From the NCBI RefSeq assembly GCF_010389155.1, contig NC_057765.1, positions 23,252,980-23,316,979 on the forward strand: a DNA stretch of 64,000 bases, given 5' to 3'. This document shows, piece by piece, positions 32,726-42,568 of the stretch (position 1 is the stretch's first letter; each line of letters begins with the position of its first letter). Source of the stretch: Erigeron canadensis (Eukaryota; Streptophyta; Magnoliopsida; Asterales; Asteraceae). Under the pieces are notes generated by a model. That model ran no database searches and was not told the DNA's origin. It was given only the letters and a program-made list of their open reading frames with translations. Made by a program: the position numbers and the translations under genes.

Positions 32726-35163
32726 TTTCTCTCAAAGAACTTAAATGTATTTTTCGTGTCTTTGTAGTGTAAGTCGTGCATAGATAGAGTCATACAAATA
32801 CAAAAAGAGTTGTCTTAGTTTAAGTTGTATATATCTAGTTGTACATAGATAGAGTCATATATCTAGTTTAAGTTGAAAAATACAAAAACATTGAAAAATC
32901 GAAAATCCAAAAAATATGAATAAAGTAAGGTTACTGCGCTAAATGATTAGAAGTGACGATACTTTAGCTTTTAAGCCTGCTTAATCGTAATATAACTGCT
33001 TAGTTCAGTGATTACAATTTGGGATATATCGGTAGGCACAAAGTACCAAGGTTTCCTTCAATCTGAACTTAAATTATACAATGTTCTTGTAGGAAACATA
33101 TTCAGATATATGGCTGAGAATGCTTGCTTTTCAGAAATGTTAAGATCTGGTCCTTAAATTCTGTGAAAGATCTAGCTTTATTATAAAATTTATTCAGTCT
33201 GTATTTGGAAACTTCTATAAGTCCTGAACATGAAAGTAAATTAAGTTAAATGTGATTAAGTGACATATTAGGCTACTTAGGTTACAAGGTGACTGCCCTT
33301 GACCATGGTACGACCGAAAGTGTTACAAAATTAATGCAAATGAAAGTAAATGTGATTAAGTGACATATTAGGCTACTTAGGTTGCAAGGTGACTGCCCTT
33401 GACCATGGTACGACCGAAAGTGTTACAAAATAAATGTAAATCGCAAAATACTAAAGTGCTTCAGTGATGAAATGTAAAAGGTGTTTCATGGTTTGTTCAA
33501 GGAAGTTTCCAAATATATATTGAATACTTGTTATTTTAATGCTTGTGTCGATTATGGGAGTATATCTGATTGTGGGTCACATAAGTTCGCAAACTAAATG
33601 TATGGCATGAGTAACTTACTTGGTTACATGGTGACTGTCCTTGGCTCAAGTAATACGAAAGTGTCATATTCAAAGGAAACTGGAAGTACCGAGTGTTTAA
33701 GAGGACAAACATACCGGTAATCGCTGTTGGGTCACTGTTCAGAACTTATAATAAGAGAATTATTTCTCACCCGCAGGCTTATGTAACATGCTAACCTGAT
33801 CTAATCAGCAGTAATCAAGCATAATGTGAATAATGTATAAAGTCAAGTTAATTAGAATTTAGATTAGTTTATTATTCTGCATTTTTATTCTGAGTTATTT
33901 TTCTTTTTATTGAGTCAAAATAGTATTTTTATAAGTTCTTATTGCACGAGAGATCCTATTCAAACTCTGAGTATATGTTTTGCTGAATTCCTTCATGTGA
34001 ATTTTTAATGAGGTTGTGTGGTTTGTTTACAAAGAAGATTTTCTAATATGGACATTAATTTGTTTAAGTTTAGAAAATGATCTTTCAAGTGTTATGTGAA
34101 ATGTCAAAGTTATTTGAAATCTCACAATTTTAATTTGTAAAAAGTTAAGAATTTGATTAATAACTTGGTGACATTTTAGGGTTTGACAAGAAATGACCTC
34201 CCTTGATCTTTTGTTAGATTTTTAGTTATTTCATATTTGTTAACCCTGATTGAGTGTGTTTGTAGCTTGAATTTTCTGCATTATACTGTTTTGTTCTCAA
34301 TGCGTTAATGAGTTCTGTAGTAAGTGTGCAGTGTTCAGGTTAAGAAGATAAAGTTGGAGTGCTGATTTCTGTTAATACATTGTTATTTATACGGATGATA
34401 TCATGACGATAAGACCTTGGTGTGTAGTGATAATATTTGTGATGCAGATTTGAGCATGTGAAGGATGAATACATGAACTTGCTTTTGGAGTAGTTATTTA
34501 CTTTATGATTCATGTATTTAATGAAAATAATCAAATTTGATATTAGTTTCCTTTGAATTTCATGCTGTGATTTATGACATACTTTTGGAAACTTTACTAA
34601 GTTCTTCAGTGAATTTTTGTTGGATTGTTCATTGTTTGTTAGTTTGTAGACGGCATCTAGTATGGGACTTAAGTGTTTCAAGATGGTTTGTCGTCACGCA
34701 TATCCATGATCAAAGGAAGTTCTCAGTGTCATAATCGTCATTGGTAATGAGGTTCATATATAAATTGATTATTTTCAGGTTTGTTGATGGTTAGTGTTTA
34801 AACCATGGGTTTTTATTCAAGATTATAATATTCGGTTATATACTTACATTATGATGATGAATTTGGATGATAGCACTTTTTAGTACAAGGCATGAACAAG
34901 TTGCTTTCTAACGAGTTTTTGCTATGTACAGATTGCGATGAAGGGTCGTGTTTTGGAAGATCGTTTTGATGAAAATCTGAAAAATTTTCAGGAACTTAGC
35001 TGAAATCTAGAATATTTTCTAACTTTGATTTGTTCTTACGAAGATAACTGTTATCTTCGTTCTTATAGTTAGAAATTAATTTCTCCAAACGAAGGCTATC
35101 TTCGTTTGGATAACTTCGTGAATGGATTTTAGCTCGACCCATAGTTAACCCATTTTTATTTCA
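32726..35163 (+). other. Long non-coding region after pol in element C
   Basis: About 2.4 kb without convincing ORFs. A 100-bp tandem duplication is at 33,251-33,440, containing GGTGACTGCCCTTGACC and GACCGAAAGTGTTAC; a third, diverged copy is near 33,610-33,680. It holds the same place as the structured block in B and F. The remainder is AT-rich. AACGAAG/CTTCGTT words reappear at 35,038-35,120. Confidence 0.7.
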
Positions 35164-35164
35164 C

Positions 35165-35172
35165 TATTTAAA
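35165..35172 (+). promoter_or_regulatory. Putative internal TATA box ahead of the third gene of C
   Basis: TATTTAAA followed by a T/C-rich stretch, a CAAAACCCTAAA phrase and TCTTTTCTCTCTATC. This is the look of a plant core promoter with 5' UTR. Its position, about 160 bp before a strong splice donor, is consistent with a short non-coding first exon. Confidence 0.45.
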
Positions 35173-35325
35173 GGGGTTTTTCTTCGTTTCTTTTTCACAA
35201 ACGAAAATTACTCTTATTTTCACACGACCAAAACCCTAAAAAAAAAAATAAAAAAAAACCCAAAATCTTTTCTTTTCTCTCTATCTACTTCGTTTCCTTG
35301 ATTTATTTTGCAAATCGTGATCTAA

Positions 35326-35958
35326 GTAAGTTTTTGATCTTATTTTCGTCCACAAAAACGATCTAGGTTTTATATATATCTTCGATTTGATTCATTTTGA
35401 TTATATATATATTCTTGTGATCATTAAACTGGTTTACCCAAACGAATTTAGATTTGTGAAAACGAACTTAGATTTTAGTTCGAACGAAGTTGGATTTGGT
35501 AGAAACGAAGTTAGCTTTCGATTATGCCTTACGAACTTAGCAAGGCTTAACGAACTTAGTTTCTTAGCAATGCTTACGAAGTTAGTTTCTGTCCAAACGA
35601 ACTTAGATTTCGTTTATAAGTTACGAACTTAGAATATAAGTTATAACTTACGAACATGCATGTCCAGTTTAGACCTTACGAATTTAGACTTCGTTAGGTG
35701 AAAACTTCAGTTTAGTTCTTACAAATTTAGGATTTATCTTCGTTCCTTTATAGCTTACGAACTTAGATTACATCTTCGTTCCTGTATACTTAACGAATTT
35801 AGTGACTATTTTCGTACAGTTTATAATTTATGAACTCAACTTAACGAATAATTTTGTGCAGTTTTACTTTACGAAATTATTGATTAGGTCTTTCAAGTCT
35901 GCAATTCATTTACCGTGCTTATTTTATATTTGTTTCGATATTGTGATTTGTTTTGCAG
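35326..35958 (+). other. Predicted 5'-UTR intron of the third gene of C (633 bp)
   Basis: The donor CTAA|GTAAGTTTTT at 35,326 is a strong plant 5' splice site. The acceptor TTTGTTTTGCAG|AA ends at 35,958, two bases before the ATG at 35,961. The interior is T-rich and crowded with ACGAACTTAGA-type words. The upstream open frame from 35,802 (no usable initiation context) is explained as intron. Confidence 0.6.
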
Positions 35959-35960
35959 AA

Positions 35961-38900
35961 ATGGCTCTCGCTCCGCGTCAGTTTGTGAAGAAACATAATC
36001 TCGCACTTAATCTTGATCCGGATCAGCATCATAGCGAACATTTTCATGAGATGTTTGATTACATCGCTCGATCGAGATTATTTTTTGCTTTCTGTGATTC
36101 GCCTAGACTTGTTAGGCAGTATATAGATTCCTTTTGGTCAACTTCTCATGAAGTTATGGTTGAGGGACATAGTTTTGTACGTGCTACTGTTGGAGGGATT
36201 ACATTTGACTTCAACGCTGCAATGCTTCGTACTGTTTTGCATTTAGGTGCAGAACCAGAGGTAGAAACAGAGGAAGAAGTAGAGTTGACGTATGAGTTTG
36301 AACTTCTTCTTAGATTTTTTCAGAGAATGGGGTTTGTCGGCGACGTCAAACTTCCTTTTTATAAGAGTGGTTTTCAGGGAAGATGGAGATATCTTGCGTA
36401 TGCATTGCTCGTGTGTTTGAGCAATCACAAGGCTGGTTTTGATCAATTGTCTGCTCAGACTGCGTCGCAGATGGTTGCATTAGTGTATAATCGACCTTAT
36501 CCTTTCTCGAGATACTTTTATCTGGAGTTTCTTGATCAGATTAATGCCAGGGGGAGGAAGAGATTTCTCTTATATCCTCGGTTTGTTATGGCCATAGTTA
36601 GACATTTATGTCCTAACTTAGTGTATGACCAAGGTCCTCGCTACGTTCTTCATGCTTGGCCTTCGCGTCTTTTTGCTGATCTTGAAGCAAATACACGTAA
36701 TGTGGCTGGTCTTAATGATCCACCACTTTTTGGTCACTTGATTAATCCAAACTATCGATCTCGTCTTGAGAATGTTATGTTTGTGGATGATAATGATGAA
36801 GATTCTGATTCTGATGACTCAAAAAGTTCTGAGAATGCTTCTGCTAATGATTCTGATGATGATTCGAGTGATGATTCTAATAGTTCTGATGATGGGAATG
36901 ATGAAGGTGTAACCGATAGTTCAGACGGTTCTGCTGCTGCAACCGAGACAGACACAGATGAATCTGCAAGTGTCGCTGATGCCCCTCGGAATGAGCGTCG
37001 AACTAAGTTGGTTCATGATGTCTCTTCTGCTTCCGAAAGTGATCATTCACATCAGTCTTTTGTTCAAGAAGGTGCTGCTTTACATAGAGAGCGTCGGAGT
37101 AAGGCATGTCATGCTGTTCCTGCTGTTTCTGATTCAGCTAACTCCGTTCATGATGCACATAGCCATATTCCTGACCGTGCTGCTCAGATTGATCCTGATG
37201 TTGCTGCTCAGAATGATTCTGAACTGCGTGGAGTTTTTGACGATATGGATGATCCCGTGAACAGAGCTAGTTCGGTTAGTCCGGTGAAACGGACAGGGGG
37301 TGTTGATCTTAAGTATACCAGAACTAAGCGTAGACGTGTTGCTGAAGCTACTTCAGTAGCGATTCCTGATCCTCCAAGACCAATTGCTGCTGTTATTCCT
37401 GCTGTTTCTCAAGCACAAGTATTGCGTCCTCTGGTGGCTCCTTCCTTATCCTACAGACTTCCTTTAGATTCTTCGATTGTTCGTCGTGTTGATCTTCTGG
37501 AGACTCAGGTTCGTACTTTGGAGTCTGATCTCATCGATAGCCGAGCAGCCTTGACATTTTTGATCAACTGGGTCAAGAATCAAGGGGGAGAAGTTCCTGA
37601 AGAGATTTGTAGATTGTCAGCGGTTCAACCAAGACGTCAGAATGACGATGATGATGCTGATAATGCTGGTGATAGGAATGATTCTCGCCCAGTTGAAGAC
37701 AAAGGAAAGGGTGTAGAGATTGAGGGGGAGAGAGGAGGTGATACTTCTCATGCTGGTCCTTCTGGTGTTGGTGCTGGTCCTTCTGGTGTTCCTCGTGATT
37801 CAGGTTTCTGATTTTGATTATGATAAAGATTATTTAGATAGAATGTATATTCGATTGTATGTAATACGTTATGACATGTAAATGTAATCTATCTTATTTC
37901 AATACAATTACATTTCATCTTTATTATAATTATCATGATTATTCTTTGTATTCTGGTGTTCATTTTGTGTAAATCTTAATAGATGATCCAGATTATACAG
38001 ATTTATTCTTTGATGGTGATGAGCTCGAGGAAGGTGAATTTGTTCCTGAACCAAACCTAAACATATTCAAGAAGCCTTATGGGTTTGATGAAGTTTGGGA
38101 CTCATTTCCTGAAGATCCATCGATTGAAGAAAGTAGGGTGTTAGATCTGAAGAGATCAGATGTTCGGGAAAGAATGCTTCAAGTTCCATTCAGTAGCCAA
38201 ACTAAAGTTTTACACTTTGTTGTATATGCTAAGAATGGTGATGCATTGATTCCTTCTGATTATGAGATTAACTTGACAAGACCATTCAGTCCAAATGATT
38301 TTCTAGTTCCTCTCAGAGATGATGATCCATTACATGTGGTTGATCGACATGTGCCCGAGAGAAGAATTAATGAATGGATGGTCGATAGGGAAACTTGGAA
38401 ACCAAATTTGTATTGGACTCATATCTCAGACAAAGATGCTGCAAAGTACAAGACAATCATCTGGAGTTGGTTCTATGATGATGAACTGAAGCTGTTTGTT
38501 CTTAAAAGACCAGAAGGTTGTCAGTACTTAGCTTGGTGTAAGAGACATTTCAGGAGTTTATGTGAAGAAGACTTACATGAACATGGAAATAATTGGATTA
38601 TCAATCCAAGTGATGATGGTTTAGCTGATGTTGTCGGTAAGAATCTTCGTAATGACTTCTGGTTGAGAAAGAACATGAAAGATTCAGACAAACCGCAGTT
38701 TAAGATTGAACCAAGACCGAAGAAAAGAGTGGTCAAGCCAGATAAAACTGTTGAGTATGTTCAACATGACGTCAAGTGTATGATCAAAGTCCCTGCCAAG
38801 AAATGGGCACAAGACGTCTTGGACAAGATGGATAATTGGGAAATTGATCGAAACTCTGGTGGAGCGAAGATGTATGCAGACTCGAAGAAGAAGATTTTGT

Positions 38901-39088
38901 TGAGAAAAGTATATGATCCGATGCAGTTGGTGAACTTCTCAAGAAATGATCTAAGGAAGTTATACGATACAGAATGTTCATTCTTGCCGTTTTGGAAGCA
39001 TGAAGAAAGAAGTTATCGTAAGATTCTTCAACTTTGCTTACATGAAGATATCCATGCAAATAGCAGAAGATTGTTATTTGATGGATGA
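35961..39088 (+). CDS. Third gene (env-like position) of element C, two exons, 982 codons
   Basis: Exon 35,961-37,803, phase-1 intron 37,804-37,982, exon 37,983-39,088 (TGA). The summed exon length, 2949 bp, is a multiple of three. The second frame has no ATG at its left end, which supports splicing. Residues 30-265 are a globular domain (RQYIDSFWSTS, then YALLVCLSNHKAGFDQ, then LYPRFVMAIVRHLC) also found in the third ORFs of B and F. A Ser/Asp-rich acidic tract (about 275-330), a basic TRTKRRRVAE stretch (near 452) and a helical segment (about 503-540) follow. Exon 2 is a well-conserved-looking domain with PRPKKRVVKP. No signal peptide or membrane helix, so a viral-type envelope is unlikely. 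Function unknown. Confidence 0.75.
37804..37982 (+). other. Coding intron in the third gene of C (179 bp, GT-AG)
   Basis: The donor TTCAG|GTTTCTG and acceptor CTTAATAG|ATGATCC join GAT (Asp) across the boundary and keep both frames open. The intron is strongly AT-rich, with stops in all frames, as plant introns are. Confidence 0.7.
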
Positions 39089-39128
39089 CCAGATTTTGAA
39101 GACTGAAGAAATCAAAGGTGCTGCTGTC

Positions 39129-39139
39129 AAGGGGGAGTT
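39129..39139 (+). promoter_or_regulatory. Polypurine tract of element C
   Basis: AAGGGGGAGTT directly before the 3' LTR, 40 bases after the third gene. Confidence 0.88.
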
Positions 39140-39755
39140 TGTTGATGCACGTTGATGTGACAACAGCAACTTAGATTTGATCTGTCTTTTAGATTAAGAC
39201 ATTATGTTACTTTATGTCGTATCTATATATATGTAATTGATAGATTATGGACTTTATGTTTTGGTAATGATCGATTACATGTTTTGGTGTTATATATATG
39301 TTATATATGATGTTTGTTGTGTGTTATACAAGTACAAACATAATATGTGTTAGGATTCCTTGTTGATGAAACATTTAGGAATATAACCAAGTCTTACATC
39401 TAACGAAGGTAAGGAATATCTTCGTTAGAGGCAAACGAAGATTAACTTCGTTACATGGGTTGGGCTGCTAAGTTCGTAAGAACAAAGCCCAGCAAGCCCA
39501 GTTTCGATCTGAAACATATATATATGAATGAATACCCTAAATTGAGGTATCACATTCGACATACACATACACCAGGCGACTAAGTTCGTTCTATAGCTTA
39601 TAGAAACGAATATAGCATCATACGGCTGATTATTTACTTGATAATTAGCGATATACACGATAACTAATCAAACTAGTTATCTCGTGAGGATTCCGCACTC
39701 ACGACATAACAATAGACGATCTCGAGAGCGATCTGTAGCTATCGAGGGATTCACA
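39140..39755 (+). repeat. 3' LTR of element C (616 bp)
   Basis: Same ends as the 5' LTR. It lacks the 28-bp duplication and two bases of the TA run. About eight substitutions separate the pair, several of them C/T or G/A transitions. Confidence 0.93.
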
Positions 39756-39965
39756 TATTTGGATAGTGTATAAACATGAAATATCGCGAAAATACACGAA
39801 GGATGTATAAACGCGAAAAAAATTTAGATTATACACGGATAGTGTATAAACGTGAAATATCGTGAAATACATGAAGGATGTATAACCACGAAAAAATTAA
39901 ATCCATATGTCTCAAAAATATGTATTTTTTATACATATGAATTGGGAGGCTTAATAATGTACATA

Positions 39966-40595
39966 TGATAAAAATAGTATAATACGATATCAAAAGTAAC
40001 AACATCTATCCAAAAAGAATAATATCTATTCAAAAGTAATAAATCTTTTCAAAAGAATAATATCTATCCAAAATGAATAAAATCTTTCTATATGAATAAT
40101 ATCTATCCAAAAGGAATAAATTTTTTTAAAGTAATAATATCTATCCAAAAGGAATAAAATCTCTCTAAAGGAATAATATATATCCAAAAGTAATAAAATC
40201 TTTTCTAAAGGAATAATATCTATCCAAAAGGAATAAAATCTTTGGAAAGTTATAAAATCTTTCCAAAAGATTCTAGATATTCAATATAAATAGTGACATA
40301 CGAGAATGAAAGAATTCATTCAAATAAAAGAGCAAAAAAACTCCATCAAAGAAAACACTTGGACTATTGTCTCTCAAATCATTGTTAACACAATCACTAT
40401 CGTCATAGGACTGAATGGCGTAAAACCGTATACATAATACGAGTTACCAACAGGGAATCGCCACCCAAATATCCTAATCTTCCTCACACATTCCCATGCT
40501 AGGTGGCATGGGATCCGTATAAAAACCCCTTTCTTTTGTATAATAATATTAGATTGCATACTCTAAAGCATTATATGTTAATCGACGTATCATCA
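39966..40595 (+). repeat. 3' LTR of element E (630 bp)
   Basis: Starts TGATAAAAATAG and ends CGTATCATCA. It has the same 36-bp AT-rich array and a TATAAATAG box at about 40,285-40,293. It has slightly more array than the left copy. Confidence 0.82.
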
Positions 40596-40723
40596 ACGTT
40601 ATGCACTCTTTACATTTACACTATATTCTTAAAACCCGAAAAGTTAACTCTGGTATTTTTCTTTGCCTCATTTACATGCAAGTCGGCCCTGTATGTCATT
40701 TAAGGTTTACTTTTTAAACTATA

Positions 40724-41536
40724 CTAGCTAAATTACTCGGGTTTAACCCGGGATTTTAATACAAATTTTGCTAATCAATAATCAATAATGTTTATTAAAA
40801 CAATAATTGCCGGTTTGTTTCATTATTATATATGAAAAGTTGATATGTCAAATACTGAATCAAATAATGCAATAGTAATTGAATATGATGTAATAGAATA
40901 TTTTAGTATTGACTATATGTCACAGAAATGAGTACACGTGATAAAATAATACACGAGAATGAGAAAAAAAAAAGTTATAAGCATTATAATGTATTAAAAC
41001 CTTTAAATGGATATTAGACAATTAACTTTTCATTTGTTCTACACATTCGAGTTAAAGAAAATGAATTTTTTAATGAAAATTATTGCTTACTCATAGTGTT
41101 CAAGAAAAAAAACCATTATAAAAGCTAAATTTTTTATAAAATAAACACAATTTCATAACTATATTTCTTTAGTTAAGTTACAATTTAAAAGAAACTAATA
41201 ATTAAGCTACAAATTAAAATATACTATAACTCTATATTATTAATAATAATATTAGAATAATTATTTAATAATCGTGAATAACTACTTGTATAAAGGAAAA
41301 TTTGACATAAAATTTGTGGGGTCTTGATTTGTTTTTTGTAAGAGATATATTAATTTAAAAAGTAATTTGGTTTCCATATTAGATTAAATTATATAAAGAT
41401 CAAAAGAAAAAAAAATCAAAAGATTTATGATGTCATGAATTTTTAAAACAATTGTAGGAAAGAATAAGAAATTGCCACATAATATTTTTGTCTAAAAAAA
41501 CTTCTAGAAACAATTGTCTTTTATTTATATAAGAGA
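40724..41536 (-). mobile_element. Non-autonomous Helitron, antisense (813 bp)
   Basis: On the minus strand it starts TCTCTTATATAAATAAAAGA at 41,536, with A before it. It ends CTAG at 40,724 with T after it, so it sits at an A-T dinucleotide as Helitrons do. A hairpin CGGGTTTAACCCG lies about 10-12 bases before the 3' end. The interior is AT-rich with no ORF and no Rep/helicase. It shares termini with the copies at 12,956 and 55,889. Confidence 0.75.
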
Positions 41537-41813
41537 TATAACTTTTTCAAAAATTTTAGATATTAAAAGTTTCTTTCATTTGTAAGTTTATGTTTCCATT
41601 CCTGAACATAAATCTATAAAAGAATCAATGTGAACACTATTTTATGTTCAACTATTTGTTCATTTACCGTTCATTACTAAGTATGAATAAATTCACGCTA
41701 GTAATCGTTTGATTCCCCCATTTGTAACAGGTTTTCTTAATTTGTGGACTGTGGTATATAACATCAAGTAACTTTTTTTTGCCCATTAAAACTTTAAATT
41801 CTGTATACGTCTC

Positions 41814-42441
41814 TGTTGAGTCATGGATTCGCTGAGAGACTCAGTGAGACACTTAATCAGCGAGCTCTCAGCGACCTATACTATCTTCGAGTTAAAGGAT
41901 AAGTTCAATGACTCACCGTTGTAATTTGTAAGTCAAATATGAGCGGGAAAATGAAGATAAAAAGGATGGTCCCAAGGACACGTGGTGCACGATCAAGATG
42001 AAGTCATGTGACCTTGTACAGATTTAGTACTAAGGAGTTTCTCTTTCATGCCGTTTTAGGAAACAAACAAGATGAAGAAAGAAGAACTCTGCAGATCTGA
42101 ATCATCCTCCAATAGATGGGTGACAACCTTCATGTGTCAACATCTATTGGGTTGTCATGTGATTCTCATCTCTGCCTATATAAGGAATCACTTGACCTAG
42201 CCGCAACTCTTGTTGGTGTTGTTCTGCAATTGTCACTTTGTGTGTTCTTTCATTTATTGTAGAACAGTTAAGTTTTTGTATGTCAAGAACTTAACAAGTA
42301 TTTTTTTCTTTTTCTCCTTCTTTGTAAACCAACCATGTATTCACTGTTTAATTAATATATACATATAGTTAAACGTGTTTACTTTCTTGTCTTACATCTT
42401 TAGTTTAATCTGTTTTGATCGTTACAAACTTGGGACTTTCA
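41814..42441 (+). repeat. 5' LTR of element F (628 bp)
   Basis: Starts TGTTGAGTCATGG, ends GGGACTTTCA. A TATA box CTATATAAGG lies at 42,176-42,185. An inverted repeat CCAATAGATG...CATCTATTGG (42,109-42,150), with TGACA/TGTCA inside, sits about 25 bp upstream of it. TCGCTGA/TCAGCGA words cluster in the first 70 bases. Confidence 0.93.
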
Positions 42442-42443
42442 GT

Positions 42444-42455
42444 TGGTATCAGAGC
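42444..42455 (+). promoter_or_regulatory. Primer binding site of element F (tRNA-iMet)
   Basis: TGGTATCAGAGC two bases after the LTR, followed by GGTGG. Confidence 0.92.
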
Positions 42456-42568
42456 GGTGGTTCAATACACCGACTCTGATCTGAGTAAAAGTTTGCAAGA
42501 TCTTTTCTTTATTTTTTCTGCATCCAAAACTTTTTTCTTTTTCTTTTCATTTCTTAAAATCTTTCTCT

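Larger units (their letters stand above)
24991..39755 (+). mobile_element. Ty1/copia element C, complete, Sirevirus-like (14.8 kb)
   Basis: Flanked by an exact 5-bp target duplication TATTT (24,986-24,990 and 39,756-39,760). LTRs of 644 and 616 bp differ by about eight substitutions plus two indels in hand alignment (about 1.3%), which suggests a recent insertion. Order: LTR, iMet primer site, repeat leader, gag (intact), pol (one nonsense codon, two frameshifts), a 3.2-kb region, a spliced third gene (intact), purine tract, LTR. At 14.8 kb it is large for a copia element because of the 1127-residue gag, the post-pol region and the third gene. Confidence 0.93.
24859..39900. repeat. 73-bp tandem repeat of element E, interrupted by copia C
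   Basis: Four copies of a unit containing GAAATATCGCGAAAATACAC, GAAGGATGTATAAACGCG and ACGGATAGTGTATAAACATG begin at about 24,859, 24,932, 39,776 and 39,852. Element C was inserted into the second copy; removing C and one TATTT restores the unit. The array lies just upstream of the right LTR of E. Confidence 0.85.
23035..40595 (+). mobile_element. Ty3/gypsy Tat-type element E, gag-only, split by copia C
   Basis: The left LTR (23,035-23,623) and right LTR (39,966-40,595) are homologous throughout. Between them, ignoring element C, lie only a primer-site candidate, a broken gag, and a tandem repeat near the right LTR. There is no protease, RT or integrase, so E is a non-autonomous derivative that needed an intact relative. 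Flanks GCGTA and ACGTT share only the central CGT, so its target duplication is eroded or the boundary is off by a few bases. Without C the element is about 2.8 kb. Confidence 0.8.

Noticed and set aside
35802..35960. 53-codon N-terminal extension of the third gene of C
   Set aside because: The stretch is T-rich and ends in a strong splice acceptor two bases before an ATG in good context; I treat it as intron.
35961..39088. Envelope glycoprotein by position
   Set aside because: No signal peptide, no membrane-spanning segment, no cysteine pattern; the protein is acidic and basic by turns, so the name env-like is only positional.
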